A stretch of 17,770 nt of DNA from Haloferacaceae archaeon (GCA_003554115.1 PWFE01000125.1:1-17770), one strand, 5' to 3'; positions 7,148 to 14,832 are shown, counted from the first letter of the stretch. Translations and numbers: made by a program. Notes: generated by a model from the letters alone, not told the origin.

Positions 7148-7639
7148 TTACACCTCATACACTGCAATCGAGGCGTATCGGGTGTACACCAATCCGAGCA
7201 CGGCACCGTATATCCAGTGGTTGCTCAGTGTCAGAGCCAGATACACCACGAGTGCGACACCACTCTGGCCAGTATAAAACGCAATTACGAATCCGGTCCA
7301 GACGATTGTCCCATAGGTGACTCCGCGAAGTGGGACGCTGGAGGACGGCGGAAGGTAGTTTCCCAGCGTAATAAACAACAGCGGCAACACAGTGACTCCG
7401 CCGGCAACGAAGATAGCGACTCCGCCCCAGAAGTTCAACCCGTAGCCAACGATGTTGGCGAACCCTGCAAAGGCGACCGGATCAAGCACACCCAACACTG
7501 TGGCAACACCGAATATTGGTTGCATAGCGATCATTCCTGCGAGACCCGACACACTGGCAACTGACAGCTCACGGATGCCAATCTGTCCGGATTCTCGTGA
7601 GATCTCTTTTGAACTCTGTGTCTCCGGTTCGTTGCTCAT
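7148..7639 (-). CDS. DUF6789-like integral membrane protein
   Basis: This is a 163-aa membrane protein with a polar N-terminus of about 25 residues followed by four hydrophobic segments. They lie approximately at residues 28-50, 58-92 (perhaps with a turn), 103-125 and 130-152. The pattern VASVSGLAGMIAMQPIFGVA, GGGVAIFVAGG-like glycine repeats and the IAFYTGQSGVAL segment resemble the haloarchaeal DUF6789 family, whose function is unknown. I make that assignment from memory of the family's look. The start is the ATG at 7637-7639. A TTG two codons earlier is possible but less likely, because an AT-rich cactttttga sits about 26 nt before the ATG. It lies 74 bp downstream of the Dna2-like gene on the same strand, probably as a separate unit. 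Confidence 0.75.
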   Translation of the reverse strand: MSNEPETQSSKEISRESGQIGIRELSVASVSGLAGMIAMQPIFGVATVLGVLDPVAFAGFANIVGYGLNFWGGVAIFVAGGVTVLPLLFITLGNYLPPSSSVPLRGVTYGTIVWTGFVIAFYTGQSGVALVVYLALTLSNHWIYGAVLGLVYTRYASIAVYEV

Positions 7640-7713
7640 ACTCAACCCACGGCGAGGACGTCAAAAAGTGTAGTTCAGCAGTAACAAACAGTCACGGTGA
7701 GTCGACCAGAACG

Positions 7714-10461
7714 CTACCGATCGGCCCACTGAAGCAGTCGGATATAAAAGGGCTCGGCTGTCAACGCGCTGTGGTCACCGATCAACACGAGTCCTTTTTT
7801 TGCTCGCGTAAGCGCGACGTTGATCCGTCGGTGATCCTCAAACAGCGGTCCCTCAAGCTGGCCGGTGGCGACGAACGAGACGATGATGATCTCTTTGCTT
7901 GAGCCCTGAAATCGGTCGACCGTGTCGACAGTGACCTCGACCCGGCGGCTGATCTCGGCGACCTGCGCGCGGAACGGTGCGATAACACCGATTGTATCAG
8001 GGTCGACGCCAGCAGCGACGAATGCGTCGACGGTTTCGGCGACCCGTTCGGCTTCGGTCGGGTTCGTATTCCCAACGCGCTGGCCCCCCGGATCAAGAAA
8101 CGTCACTTGATCACGAAGTTCCGCAGGGAGTTCTGCGGGATCACACACTGCCGTAAGTGACTGTGCAGCAACTGCACCGGTTGCCGGTCGCAACGCGCCA
8201 TCGTAAAATTCGGCCGACGAAAACGCTTGAATCCGCTGGCTCATTCGGTATTGGCTGGTTAACATCACCGAGGCCTCTGGGTAGTTGTCGATTAACCGCT
8301 CGAACAGCGAAGTCGACAGCGGATTCGCGTCTGCGGGATCAACGTCTGTTTCGACCTCGCGATCGACTGATTGCACAACCGGTGGGAGCTGTTCGTGATC
8401 GCCAACTAGGACAAAGCGATCTGCACGGTTTAGTGCGGCCATCGCCGCGGGTTCGGTGAGTTGGGAGGCCTCGTCGACGACCGCAACGTCGAACGACTGC
8501 TCGCGCATCACACGCGAACCACACGAGGCGGTCGTGGCGGCGACTACGGGAGCATTCCGTAACTCTGCGGCCCGTTCGTGCGGATCGCCACGAGTTTCGA
8601 GACGTACATCCAGCATATCCTCTCGAATCCCGGTTTCGGTGCCGACTCGGCAGATGTCTTCGAACCCTTGGGCGCGGAGGGCTTCGAGGGCGTTGTCGAC
8701 AGCTCGGTTCGTAAACGCCGTCAGGAGCACGCGGTCGCCACGGTCGACGAGCGCACGGATCAGCCGGGCGATCGTATAGGTCTTGCCGGTGCCGGGTGGA
8801 CCATGAATCAGCGCACAATCCTCGGCGTTAACTGCGAGGTTGACCGCTCGGTTTTGGCCCTCGTTGTTGTCAATAAACGTCTCGGTTCGGTCCTCGAACT
8901 CGGGCTCTCGGCGGCCAAATAGGACGTCTTTGCGCTCCAGACTGCTTTTCAGCACCGTGTCATGGAGTGCGGTCAGCATCCGGTCGACCGAAAGTTCGGA
9001 CGGATAGACATCGAGTCGTCGGAGGTCGACTGGTTCGTCAGTGGTGACGATGATCTCCTCGTCGAGTTGAGCGATCCGGCAGAGTTCAGCATGTCCCTCA
9101 ACCGGGTTGCCGTCGCTGGCGAGTGCGACATCGCCCTCACGGAGTTTCGAGACCGCCTCACGCGGCTTGCGTGCGCGCAACTCCCAGCGGTTGCCGTCGA
9201 CCTCACGGTGACCGAGCGGGTCGAGATCGATCAACGCGCGGTCGTCGTCGGCTCGTTCTTGGGCTGTCTGTTCCCAGAGTTTGCGGTACTCAGCGTGGAC
9301 CGCCCGGCGTTCAGCCTCAATTGCGGCGTAAAAACGCTCGAAGTATTCCAGTTCGTCCGCTGGGATTGGTCGGCCAACCGCGCCAGCTTTCGACTCTTGG
9401 TCGAGGCGACCCGAAACCACCATACAGGTGTCCTGTTCGAAGCAGTACTCGCATTTGGCGTCGGCTTCGTAGCCGGTCGGGATTTCGCCGCGGGCCTCGA
9501 GGGCGGCGAGTTCGTTTCGAGATCTGACGACGAACTCCAAGAGTCCTCTGCCCATCGTGAACTCCTTGGCCGGCGAGAGATCACCCGACTCTTCGGTGCG
9601 TTCGAGCGTCGTGTTTTTTGTATACAACAGCGTGCCGTAGTCGACATCGACGCCGCGTTCTTCGAGCATGAGCGCATAACAGGCGGCCTGGATCTTGTCC
9701 TGAAACCGCGGGTCCCGTGAGGTGTTTTTCCCGGTTTTGAGTTCAACCGGCATGCCACGTCGGAGGGCGTCAGCCCGTCCTTTAAGCCCAAACGTCGGAC
9801 TGATCAGCGTGTACTCCGAGCGCCACTCGTCCTCGTCGGTCAGTGTTCCCTGCGAAAGCCAGCCTTCGATTGCGGCGGCGTTCTGTCTGACCTCACCTTC
9901 GACTTCTTCGATATCGCGTCCGAGCAAACCGAGTTCGAGACCCGCCTCCTCGATTCTGTCTTCGATTGCGGCATCGAACTCACGGCCCCGAAGCAGATCG
10001 CCAAACACCTCATGGACGATCGTCCCTTTAATGACCGGATAATTAAGTGGGATCGCCGAGAGCTTGTTGAGATAGTACATCCGAGGACACTGAACCCACG
10101 AGCGGATGGCCGTCACGTCGACCAGAAAATCAGGTTCGAGCACGACGTATGAGGACTTCGACGTACTGTAGCTAATCGAGTCCTGATACTCTTCGGTTGC
10201 GGGATCAGTAACGAGCAGCCCCATTCCCGTCTGGGCATGGATGGCGGTATCGGCCCAGTTAGCCCACAGTGTCACGTCGACCGCTACATCACCATCTGTC
10301 TCAGTGCCATCAGTCGGTCGAACACGAAGTTCGGCGAGTGTGCGCTCGCCGTACTCAGTTTCGACAGTCGTGGGCTCGTCGACGGCGACAATCTCGCCAC
10401 GGAGGCTCGCAGTCACTACTCCATCTCCGAGAGCGGGCTGAAAAACAGTATCGGTGCTCAA
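7714..10461 (-). CDS. Dna2/Cas4-type nuclease-helicase (PD-(D/E)XK nuclease fused to SF1B helicase)
   Basis: This 915-aa cytoplasmic enzyme combines two modules. The N-terminal Cas4/Dna2-like nuclease has GTIVHEVF (His150), GRAD (Asp231), VELKTGK (Glu240, Lys242) and QAACYAL (Gln258, Tyr262). Four cysteines (Cys125, Cys337, Cys340, Cys346) are placed as in iron-sulfur nucleases. The C-terminal superfamily 1B helicase has Walker A GPPGTGKT (554-561), DEAS (663-666), QYRM (737-740), VDRFQGSSKE (848-857) and VALTRAK (882-888). Eukaryotic Dna2 processes Okazaki flaps and resects breaks; a similar repair role here is inference. The frame begins with TTG at 10459-10461, which follows an in-frame stop closely. 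No in-frame ATG occurs before residue 80, so the start is TTG or a nearby GTG (around residue 16). It is divergent from a small membrane gene, 44 bp apart. Confidence 0.92.
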   Translation of the reverse strand: MSTDTVFQPALGDGVVTASLRGEIVAVDEPTTVETEYGERTLAELRVRPTDGTETDGDVAVDVTLWANWADTAIHAQTGMGLLVTDPATEEYQDSISYSTSKSSYVVLEPDFLVDVTAIRSWVQCPRMYYLNKLSAIPLNYPVIKGTIVHEVFGDLLRGREFDAAIEDRIEEAGLELGLLGRDIEEVEGEVRQNAAAIEGWLSQGTLTDEDEWRSEYTLISPTFGLKGRADALRRGMPVELKTGKNTSRDPRFQDKIQAACYALMLEERGVDVDYGTLLYTKNTTLERTEESGDLSPAKEFTMGRGLLEFVVRSRNELAALEARGEIPTGYEADAKCEYCFEQDTCMVVSGRLDQESKAGAVGRPIPADELEYFERFYAAIEAERRAVHAEYRKLWEQTAQERADDDRALIDLDPLGHREVDGNRWELRARKPREAVSKLREGDVALASDGNPVEGHAELCRIAQLDEEIIVTTDEPVDLRRLDVYPSELSVDRMLTALHDTVLKSSLERKDVLFGRREPEFEDRTETFIDNNEGQNRAVNLAVNAEDCALIHGPPGTGKTYTIARLIRALVDRGDRVLLTAFTNRAVDNALEALRAQGFEDICRVGTETGIREDMLDVRLETRGDPHERAAELRNAPVVAATTASCGSRVMREQSFDVAVVDEASQLTEPAAMAALNRADRFVLVGDHEQLPPVVQSVDREVETDVDPADANPLSTSLFERLIDNYPEASVMLTSQYRMSQRIQAFSSAEFYDGALRPATGAVAAQSLTAVCDPAELPAELRDQVTFLDPGGQRVGNTNPTEAERVAETVDAFVAAGVDPDTIGVIAPFRAQVAEISRRVEVTVDTVDRFQGSSKEIIIVSFVATGQLEGPLFEDHRRINVALTRAKKGLVLIGDHSALTAEPFYIRLLQWADR

Positions 10462-10476
10462 CAGTCATCGGAGGTG

Positions 10477-10484
10477 GCATATGC
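10477..10484. promoter_or_regulatory. palindromic TATA-like core between divergent genes
   Basis: GCATATGC is a perfect 8-bp palindrome. It lies 22-29 nt before the plus-strand ATG at 10506 and 16-23 nt before the minus-strand TTG at 10461. The distance fits the plus gene best. The minus gene would need a slightly later start, such as the GTG near its residue 16. Confidence 0.35.
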
Positions 10485-10505
10485 GACGGCAACCTATGGC
10501 CGGCA

Positions 10506-10853
10506 ATGTCCGAATCAAACGCGTACAAAACGTACGGAAAGCTGGCTATCAAAGCGGCCGTGGTGTTTCTGATCACGCTCTCGCTGTTCGCCTCTTACAG
10601 CTTGCTTGCCCAGCAGGGGCCCTCACTCGATGTGTTGGGTGACATTTTGGTAACACTCTACATCTCAGCACTCGTATTTTATGGCGTTTTCTGGGATCAA
10701 ATGGACACTCGGCGGTTCCGGCTCGCACTCTACTTTGGCGTCCTACTGTGGGGTACCGAGCGGTTCATCTCGGGTAGTGACGACGTTCTCTCTGTTGTGT
10801 TAATCCTCGGCGGACTCGGGATGTTTGTTCGAGAGCTCTATTTCAAAACGTAG
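10506..10853 (+). CDS. small integral membrane protein, 115 aa, unknown family
   Basis: I do not recognise this family. The protein has a short polar N-terminus and three to four predicted membrane segments: roughly residues 13-34 (AIKAAVVFLITLSLFASYSL), 43-63 (VLGDILVTLYISALVFYGVF), 71-84 and 92-109 (DVLSVVLILGGLGMFV). Charged loops lie between them (DQMDTRRFR at 64-72) and it ends in a basic-aromatic tail. The frame is open much further upstream, to 10269, but that part overlaps the divergent Dna2-like gene antisense. The ATG at 10506 gives a sensible N-terminus (MSESNAYKTYGK). A palindromic TATA-like GCATATGC lies about 26 nt upstream. The next gene on the same strand starts 76 bp later with its own TATA box. 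Confidence 0.75.
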   Translation: MSESNAYKTYGKLAIKAAVVFLITLSLFASYSLLAQQGPSLDVLGDILVTLYISALVFYGVFWDQMDTRRFRLALYFGVLLWGTERFISGSDDVLSVVLILGGLGMFVRELYFKT

Positions 10854-10862
10854 GTACCGCCT

Positions 10863-10873
10863 ACTTTTATACC
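10863..10873 (+). promoter_or_regulatory. TATA box upstream of the 184-aa gene
   Basis: The plus-strand sequence acttttatacc is a good TATA box lying just after the stop of the small membrane gene. Its distance from the next ATG (10930) is about 60 nt. The transcript would therefore carry a leader of some 35 nt, unlike most genes in this window. Confidence 0.45.
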
Positions 10874-10929
10874 GCAGTCGTACCGAATCGGACCGATACG
10901 CTCTTTCGGCTCTGTGACCGTCGACCGGT

Positions 10930-11484
10930 ATGCGAATCAGAGACTGGCAGGACATCCTCTCGGAGGTCATCGAAGCCGACCGCGACCCCGAGGGCTGGCG
11001 GGCGGTCGCCGGCCAGCGACAGCGTGGTGTTGGCGAGGATCTGTATCTGGGCCATCCCGCTGGTGGCGTCTACCATCTCAAAACCTACGCCAAAAACCCC
11101 TACGAGCTACAGGGTGTCGGCACGCAAGTCGCCCGGAAAGTCGACGCTGGGCTCGACGAGCTGCTTCCCAGCCGAGACGATGACACCGGCCGGTTTGCCG
11201 TCCAGCGGCCGCCTGAAGACGAAGCCGAAGCCAAATCGATGGCCACACGGATCGAAGAAACACTCAAAGTCCACGCCGAGGCCCCGACGAACAGCGAGGA
11301 TTTCTTCACCGACATGATGGAATCCGTCGACAGCCCGGCGTTCGGCCCGATGGAATACGAGCTGAGCGACCGCCCCGACCAGCTTGATGAGCTCTCGTCG
11401 ACGTTCGAGGAAGCCGACGAGCTGCTCTCGAACGAACTCGAGGAGCTGATCGACCGCGACGGCGTGAACCGGGGCTTCGAGTAG
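10930..11484 (+). CDS. acidic conserved-looking haloarchaeal protein, 184 aa, unknown function
   Basis: I do not recognise a family. The N-terminal 80 residues look like a compact alpha/beta domain (RIRDWQDILSEVIEADRDP, then YLGHPAGGVYHLKTYAKNPY, then GVGTQVARKVDAGLDELLP), with Trp, Tyr, Pro and Gly residues well spread. From about residue 83 the chain is highly acidic and helical: PPEDEAEAKSMATRIEETL, then a Phe-rich turn, then a Glu/Asp-rich C-terminal helix (DELSSTFEEADELLSNELEE) that may form a coiled coil. No cysteines, membrane segments or signal peptide are present, so it should be cytoplasmic. Codon use matches the neighbours and the frame is clean from ATG to TAG. It is convergent with a rhodanese gene, with 27 bp between stops. 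Confidence 0.75.
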   Translation: MRIRDWQDILSEVIEADRDPEGWRAVAGQRQRGVGEDLYLGHPAGGVYHLKTYAKNPYELQGVGTQVARKVDAGLDELLPSRDDDTGRFAVQRPPEDEAEAKSMATRIEETLKVHAEAPTNSEDFFTDMMESVDSPAFGPMEYELSDRPDQLDELSSTFEEADELLSNELEELIDRDGVNRGFE

Positions 11485-11511
11485 AACACTCCTACTCGTA
11501 GTAATTAATCC

Positions 11512-12315
11512 CTACTTGTCGGTCTTGACAGTCTCAAGCGTGCCGTCGACCTCATTCCAGACAGTGAGACTTCCTTCGTAGACCGCTACGTCTTCGAAGC
11601 CGATTGAGCGAAGAACCACAAACGTGTGGCTCAACCGCCGAGAGGTGTTGCAGTACAGAATGATCGGCCGCGAGCGATCGATGTCGATCCCGCGGGTTTC
11701 GAGTATCGTTTCGATCTCGTCGGCGGATTTCACGCCGCGCGTCGCTTCGTCGACCAACTCCATCCAGTCAAGTCTGATCGCACCGGGCAGGTGGCCCGCT
11801 TCGTACTCCCAAGCTTCTCGGGTGTCGATCAGCGTGGTGTCGCCAGTCTCGATAGCTGCTTCGACCGTGTCGGTCTCGACAATCGGTGCGTCGGCGGCGA
11901 GTTCTTGGATGGGGTAGCTGGTCGACTCCGGATCCGGAGTCGAGGTCGTTGTTTTATATGCTCGTTGCCACGCGCTGAAATCGCCATCGAGCAGTCTGAC
12001 ATCCTCGTGCCCGTAGGCCAGCGCGGTGAGCACGAATCGCGCGGCGAACACGCCGTGAGTATCGTCGTAGGCGACGATCGTGTCGCCGGATGAAATACCA
12101 GCCTCGCCGAGCAGTTCGGCGAAGGCGTCGGCTCCCGGTAGCGTTCCTGGATCATCCGAATCGCGGTCACGGTAGGAATCAAACGGGATCGAGACCGCAC
12201 CCGGCAGGTGGCCAATCGAGTCGTACTCCCAAGGCTCGCGGACGTCGACGATACTGACCGTCGGATCGTCGCTGCGGTCGGCGAGCCACGAAGGGTCGAC
12301 GAGGAGTGTGGACAT
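11512..12315 (-). CDS. tandem-domain rhodanese (thiosulfate/3-mercaptopyruvate sulfurtransferase)
   Basis: Rhodaneses move sulfane sulfur from donors such as thiosulfate or 3-mercaptopyruvate to an acceptor through a cysteine persulfide. The 267-aa protein has two rhodanese domains. The first (residues about 5-120: VDVREPWEYDSIGHLPGAV, AYDDTHGVFAAR, LLDGDFSAW) has Asp in place of the catalytic cysteine and is structural. The second (about 145-262: IDTREAWEYEAGHLPGAIRL, LYCNTSRRLSHT, VYEGSLTVW) carries Cys222 in the loop CNTSRR. Both CH2-type DxRE motifs are present. It starts with ATG at 12313-12315 (MSTLLVDPSWL). A weak TATA-like ggttcaatg lies about 27 nt upstream. It is divergent from a second rhodanese 263 bp away. 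Its true donor and acceptor are unknown. Confidence 0.93.
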   Translation of the reverse strand: MSTLLVDPSWLADRSDDPTVSIVDVREPWEYDSIGHLPGAVSIPFDSYRDRDSDDPGTLPGADAFAELLGEAGISSGDTIVAYDDTHGVFAARFVLTALAYGHEDVRLLDGDFSAWQRAYKTTTSTPDPESTSYPIQELAADAPIVETDTVEAAIETGDTTLIDTREAWEYEAGHLPGAIRLDWMELVDEATRGVKSADEIETILETRGIDIDRSRPIILYCNTSRRLSHTFVVLRSIGFEDVAVYEGSLTVWNEVDGTLETVKTDK

Positions 12316-12578
12316 ACGCGTGACTACGGGCCGAGGGCCATTGAACCATCTGTCGGGACCAACAGCGACCGGTGTTCGTCAATAGCGGATGATGTTGCTG
12401 GTATATCTGTACACGGCCATCCATCCTGATCCATCTCGTTGGGAGCCACAGCGATCCAGTCAGTATCAGAAAACAACCACGTCGTCAAAGCCTGCAATAC
12501 TCTCCTACTTCCTTCAGGACCGGCCGAAACCACCGTCTGTGTCAGTACTAAGACAGTGGCTCCCCAAGCAGGTACTGT
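12316..12578. other. 263-bp divergent intergenic region between the two rhodaneses
   Basis: The region holds the weak TATA-like elements of both rhodanese genes (minus strand near 12338-12347; plus strand near 12545-12553, agtactaag, about 30 nt before the ATG). A 69-codon minus-strand frame (12324-12533, GTG start) fills much of it and ends 8 bp before the rhodanese start. Its codons are A/T-rich at third positions, unlike neighbouring genes, so I do not call it a gene. Confidence 0.4.
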
Positions 12579-13448
12579 ATGTCAGACTCAGAATACGCTA
12601 ACGATGTACTAGTTTCGCCCGACTGGCTTGAGGACAATCTTGAGGCGTTTAAGGGCGACGACCCCGACCACCGACTGGTCGAAGTCGACGTTGATACCGA
12701 GGCCTACGAGGAATCCCACGCGCCCGGCGCGATTGGGTTCAACTGGGAGTCCCAGCTCCAGGACCAGACCACGCGCGACATCCTCACCAAAGACGACTTT
12801 GAGGACCTCCTTGGTTCCCACGGCATCACCGAAGACTCGACGGTCGTACTCTACGGTGACAACGCCAACTGGTTTGCGGCCTACGCCTACTGGCAGTTCA
12901 AATATTATGGCCACGATGACGTCAAACTCCTTGACGGCGGCCGTGAGTACTGGGTCGAAAACGACTATCCCGTGACCGAGGAGGTCCCTGAGTTCGACGA
13001 GGTTGAGTATACGGCCTCGGGGCCACGCGAGTCGATCCGGGCGTATCGAGAGGATGTCGAGAACGCCATCGACCGCGGCGTTCCGTTGGTCGACGTTCGC
13101 TCGCCCGAGGAGTTCTCGGGTGAGATTCTCGCTCCACCGGGACTTCAGGAGACCGCCCAGCGCGGCGGCCACATCCCCGGTGCGAAAAACATCTCGTGGG
13201 CTGCGGTAACAAACGACGACGGGACGTTCAAATCCGCTGAGGAGATCGAATCACTGTACGCCGAAGAAGGCATTGACGGCGACAGCACGACGGTTGCGTA
13301 CTGCAGAATCGGCGAGCGGTCGTCGGTCGCCTGGTTCGCGCTCTACGAACTGCTCGGCTATGATGATACCATCAACTACGACGGCTCGTGGACCGAGTGG
13401 GGGAACCTCGTTGGCGCGCCTATTGAAAAAGGCGAGGCCGACGACTAA
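12579..13448 (+). CDS. tandem-domain rhodanese, thiosulfate sulfurtransferase
   Basis: This 289-aa sulfurtransferase has two rhodanese domains. In the N-terminal domain (about 10-130: VLVSPDWLEDN, VEVDVDTEAYEESHAPGAIG, LYGDNANWFAAYAYW, LLDGGREYW) the catalytic position is Asp94. The C-terminal domain (about 150-283: LVDVRSPEEFSGE, GHIPGAKNISW, AYCRIGERSSVAWF) has catalytic Cys242 in the loop CRIGER. That loop is typical of the thiosulfate-using TST/SseA-like enzymes common in haloarchaea and actinobacteria, and it differs clearly from CNTSRR in the divergent neighbour. The likely reaction is thiosulfate to persulfide transfer in the cytoplasm. The start is ATG at 12579 (MSDSEYANDV). A T8 tract with an inverted repeat downstream (13533-13557) is the probable terminator. 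Confidence 0.94.
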   Translation: MSDSEYANDVLVSPDWLEDNLEAFKGDDPDHRLVEVDVDTEAYEESHAPGAIGFNWESQLQDQTTRDILTKDDFEDLLGSHGITEDSTVVLYGDNANWFAAYAYWQFKYYGHDDVKLLDGGREYWVENDYPVTEEVPEFDEVEYTASGPRESIRAYREDVENAIDRGVPLVDVRSPEEFSGEILAPPGLQETAQRGGHIPGAKNISWAAVTNDDGTFKSAEEIESLYAEEGIDGDSTTVAYCRIGERSSVAWFALYELLGYDDTINYDGSWTEWGNLVGAPIEKGEADD

Positions 13449-13478
13449 GCGGAGCGCAGGAGTCGGCCTCGAAGTGGA

Positions 13479-13499
13479 GCGGGGAACGCAGTGACCCGC
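13479..13499 (+). repeat. GC-rich inverted repeat in the 3' region of the rhodanese gene
   Basis: GCGGG (13479-13483) and CCCGC (13495-13499) can form a short hairpin with an 11-nt loop. It sits in a G-rich tail of imperfect gGAGCGcaG repeats that runs from the stop codon towards the T tract. It may aid transcript ending or be passive spacer DNA. Confidence 0.3.
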
Positions 13500-13532
13500 G
13501 GAACAGGCGAAGCGGACGACTGACGCGAGACC

Positions 13533-13557
13533 GTGAATCTTTTTTTTAATTGTTCAC
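13533..13557 (+). terminator. probable terminator: T8 tract inside GTGAA/TTCAC inverted repeat
   Basis: Eight consecutive T residues (13540-13547) follow the plus-strand rhodanese gene; oligo-T runs are the usual archaeal termination signal. They lie within a loop bounded by GTGAA (13533-13537) and TTCAC (13553-13557). The right arm overlaps the stop codon of the convergent PsiE-like gene. Confidence 0.6.
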
Positions 13558-14006
13558 GACGAAAGCGACAGCTGTTCGTCGACCGAGCCTCGTCGGACCA
13601 CAACGTAGACAACGACCAGCGAGAGGAGCAGCACCGCCAGCCCAACCGCGGCTGGCAACACATCACCGGTCGGCTCGAAATCGTCGACACGGAAGCTGAT
13701 GATCTGCCGTGAAACGGCGATAAGCGCCGCGCTGACGACAATTGGTAACGCTGGATTGTCATTGGCGTAGGCGATCAGCGTGCGGTGAACCTCAAGCACG
13801 ATCAACAGCAACAGCACCGTATCGATCAGATTGACGACAGCCACTGGGTCGGTGTACTCACCCGTGATAATGAGCAGATACAGTCCAAATCCCAGATCAT
13901 AGAGACCGATCAGAAACAACGCCAACAGAAAGTAGGTGGTCGCCAGCACGAACCACCGGAGCAGCGCGGTCGAATAGCTGGTAAAATCGGCTGGATCGGA
14001 GTCCAC
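13554..14006 (-). CDS. PsiE-like integral membrane protein
   Basis: This 150-aa protein has four membrane segments, about residues 17-37, 58-76, 87-105 and 115-138. Their pattern matches the PsiE (phosphate-starvation-inducible) family. Especially telling are LIDTVLLLLIVLEVHRTLIA in the second segment and ALIAVSRQIIS ending the third, which corresponds to the family's AxxR-hydrophobic motif. The biochemical role of PsiE is unknown. The open frame runs upstream to 14300, but that part overlaps the divergent ferritin-like gene antisense. The GTG at 14004-14006 (MDSDPADFTSYSTALLRW) gives a normal length and leaves 106 bp for the divergent promoters. No in-frame ATG lies between there and the first membrane segment. 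No Pho-box-like repeat is evident. Confidence 0.78.
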   Translation of the reverse strand: MDSDPADFTSYSTALLRWFVLATTYFLLALFLIGLYDLGFGLYLLIITGEYTDPVAVVNLIDTVLLLLIVLEVHRTLIAYANDNPALPIVVSAALIAVSRQIISFRVDDFEPTGDVLPAAVGLAVLLLSLVVVYVVVRRGSVDEQLSLSS

Positions 14007-14112
14007 ACGAATACAGCAACCGCAGGCGTCTTTGGCTTTCTGTCCGACTGCGGTGACTGACAGTCGACCCGAACCGGCCAGACTCAAGAGCCACGAGCGT
14101 GTTGGCTCAACT

Positions 14113-14748
14113 ATGAGCGACGACTTCATCGAGACCGTCAAAAGCGAAAACAGCACCGCGCTGTCACGACTCGGCTCCTCGAAAGCCCTGTACGCCGAAA
14201 CCAGCGGGGAACTCGAAGCCGACACCGTCCTCCGCGCGGCAGCCATCGCTGAGGACGCTGCCCGCGAGACATTCGAGCTGTGGGCCGACGACGAGTCCAA
14301 CGAGACGGCCGCCGACCTGTTCGCCGACCTCGCCAGCGAGGAGGCCGACCACTACGAGACGGTCGCCGCCAAAATCGACGAGCCACCACGCGCAGCCGAC
14401 GCCGACGAACTGCCAGCGATCCAGTCGACGCTTCGGGGGGTCGGCTCAACAGTCGAGCGCGCCGGCGGACTCGTCGGTCGCTGCCTTGTGGCGAAAAAAT
14501 CCAAAGAGCAGTACACTGGCTACTTCGTCGGTGATGCCGACCCACAGACAGCAAGCGTGTTCCGCGAGCTCGGCGGCGATGTCGACGAACAACTGACCCG
14601 GGCGACCGAGTTGGTCGAAACCGTCTGTGAGACCGACGAACAGAGAGACCGGGCAGCATCAGCCGCCACAGCGGCGATCGACGCCGCCTACAGCGAGTAC
14701 ACCGAATCGCTCGAATCGATGGGGGTGAACCCGAAGCCAGTCTGCTGA
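14113..14748 (+). CDS. ferritin/rubrerythrin-like helical protein
   Basis: This is a 211-aa, highly acidic, almost entirely helical protein. The first half contains AAIAEDAARETFELWADD and LFADLASEEADHYETVAAK. Here Glu47 and the Glu77-x2-His80 pair match half of a ferritin-like diiron site. The second half (residues 112-200) is also helical (VERAGGLVGRCLVAKKSKEQ, ELGGDVDEQLTRATELVE) but lacks a clear second ExxH. Metal binding is therefore unproven and the fold may be degenerate. Such proteins in haloarchaea are usually annotated rubrerythrin-like and linked by analogy to peroxide or iron handling. There is no rubredoxin domain. The start is ATG at 14113 (MSDDFIETVKSEN). An earlier in-frame start at 14032 would run into the divergent PsiE-like promoter region. 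Confidence 0.75.
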   Translation: MSDDFIETVKSENSTALSRLGSSKALYAETSGELEADTVLRAAAIAEDAARETFELWADDESNETAADLFADLASEEADHYETVAAKIDEPPRAADADELPAIQSTLRGVGSTVERAGGLVGRCLVAKKSKEQYTGYFVGDADPQTASVFRELGGDVDEQLTRATELVETVCETDEQRDRAASAATAAIDAAYSEYTESLESMGVNPKPVC

Positions 14749-14832
14749 GCTGCGTCTCGGAAACGGACACCCACACCAGCCAGCTACTTGTTCAGAGCAA
14801 CAGTCGGGTTGTCAAAAGAAAAGGAGACGTTG

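Noticed and set aside
8962..9720. 252-codon plus ORF antisense to the Dna2-like gene
   Set aside because: Lies wholly inside the nuclease-helicase coding region opposite conserved motifs; no independent promoter or family resemblance.
10269..10505. Upstream extension of the 115-aa membrane protein
   Set aside because: Would run antisense through the 5' end of the Dna2-like gene; the ATG at 10506 gives a normal N-terminus and promoter spacing.
12324..12533. 69-codon minus ORF between the rhodaneses (GTG start)
   Set aside because: Third-position base use is unlike the neighbours, there is no TATA box at the right distance, and I see no family features; left inside the intergenic entry.
14007..14300. 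Upstream extension of the PsiE-like protein
   Set aside because: Overlaps the divergent ferritin-like gene and adds a Ser-rich stretch without family resemblance.
14138..14776. 212-codon minus ORF antisense to the ferritin-like gene
   Set aside because: Highly Arg/Ser-rich, a reverse-strand shadow of Asp/Ala-rich codons.
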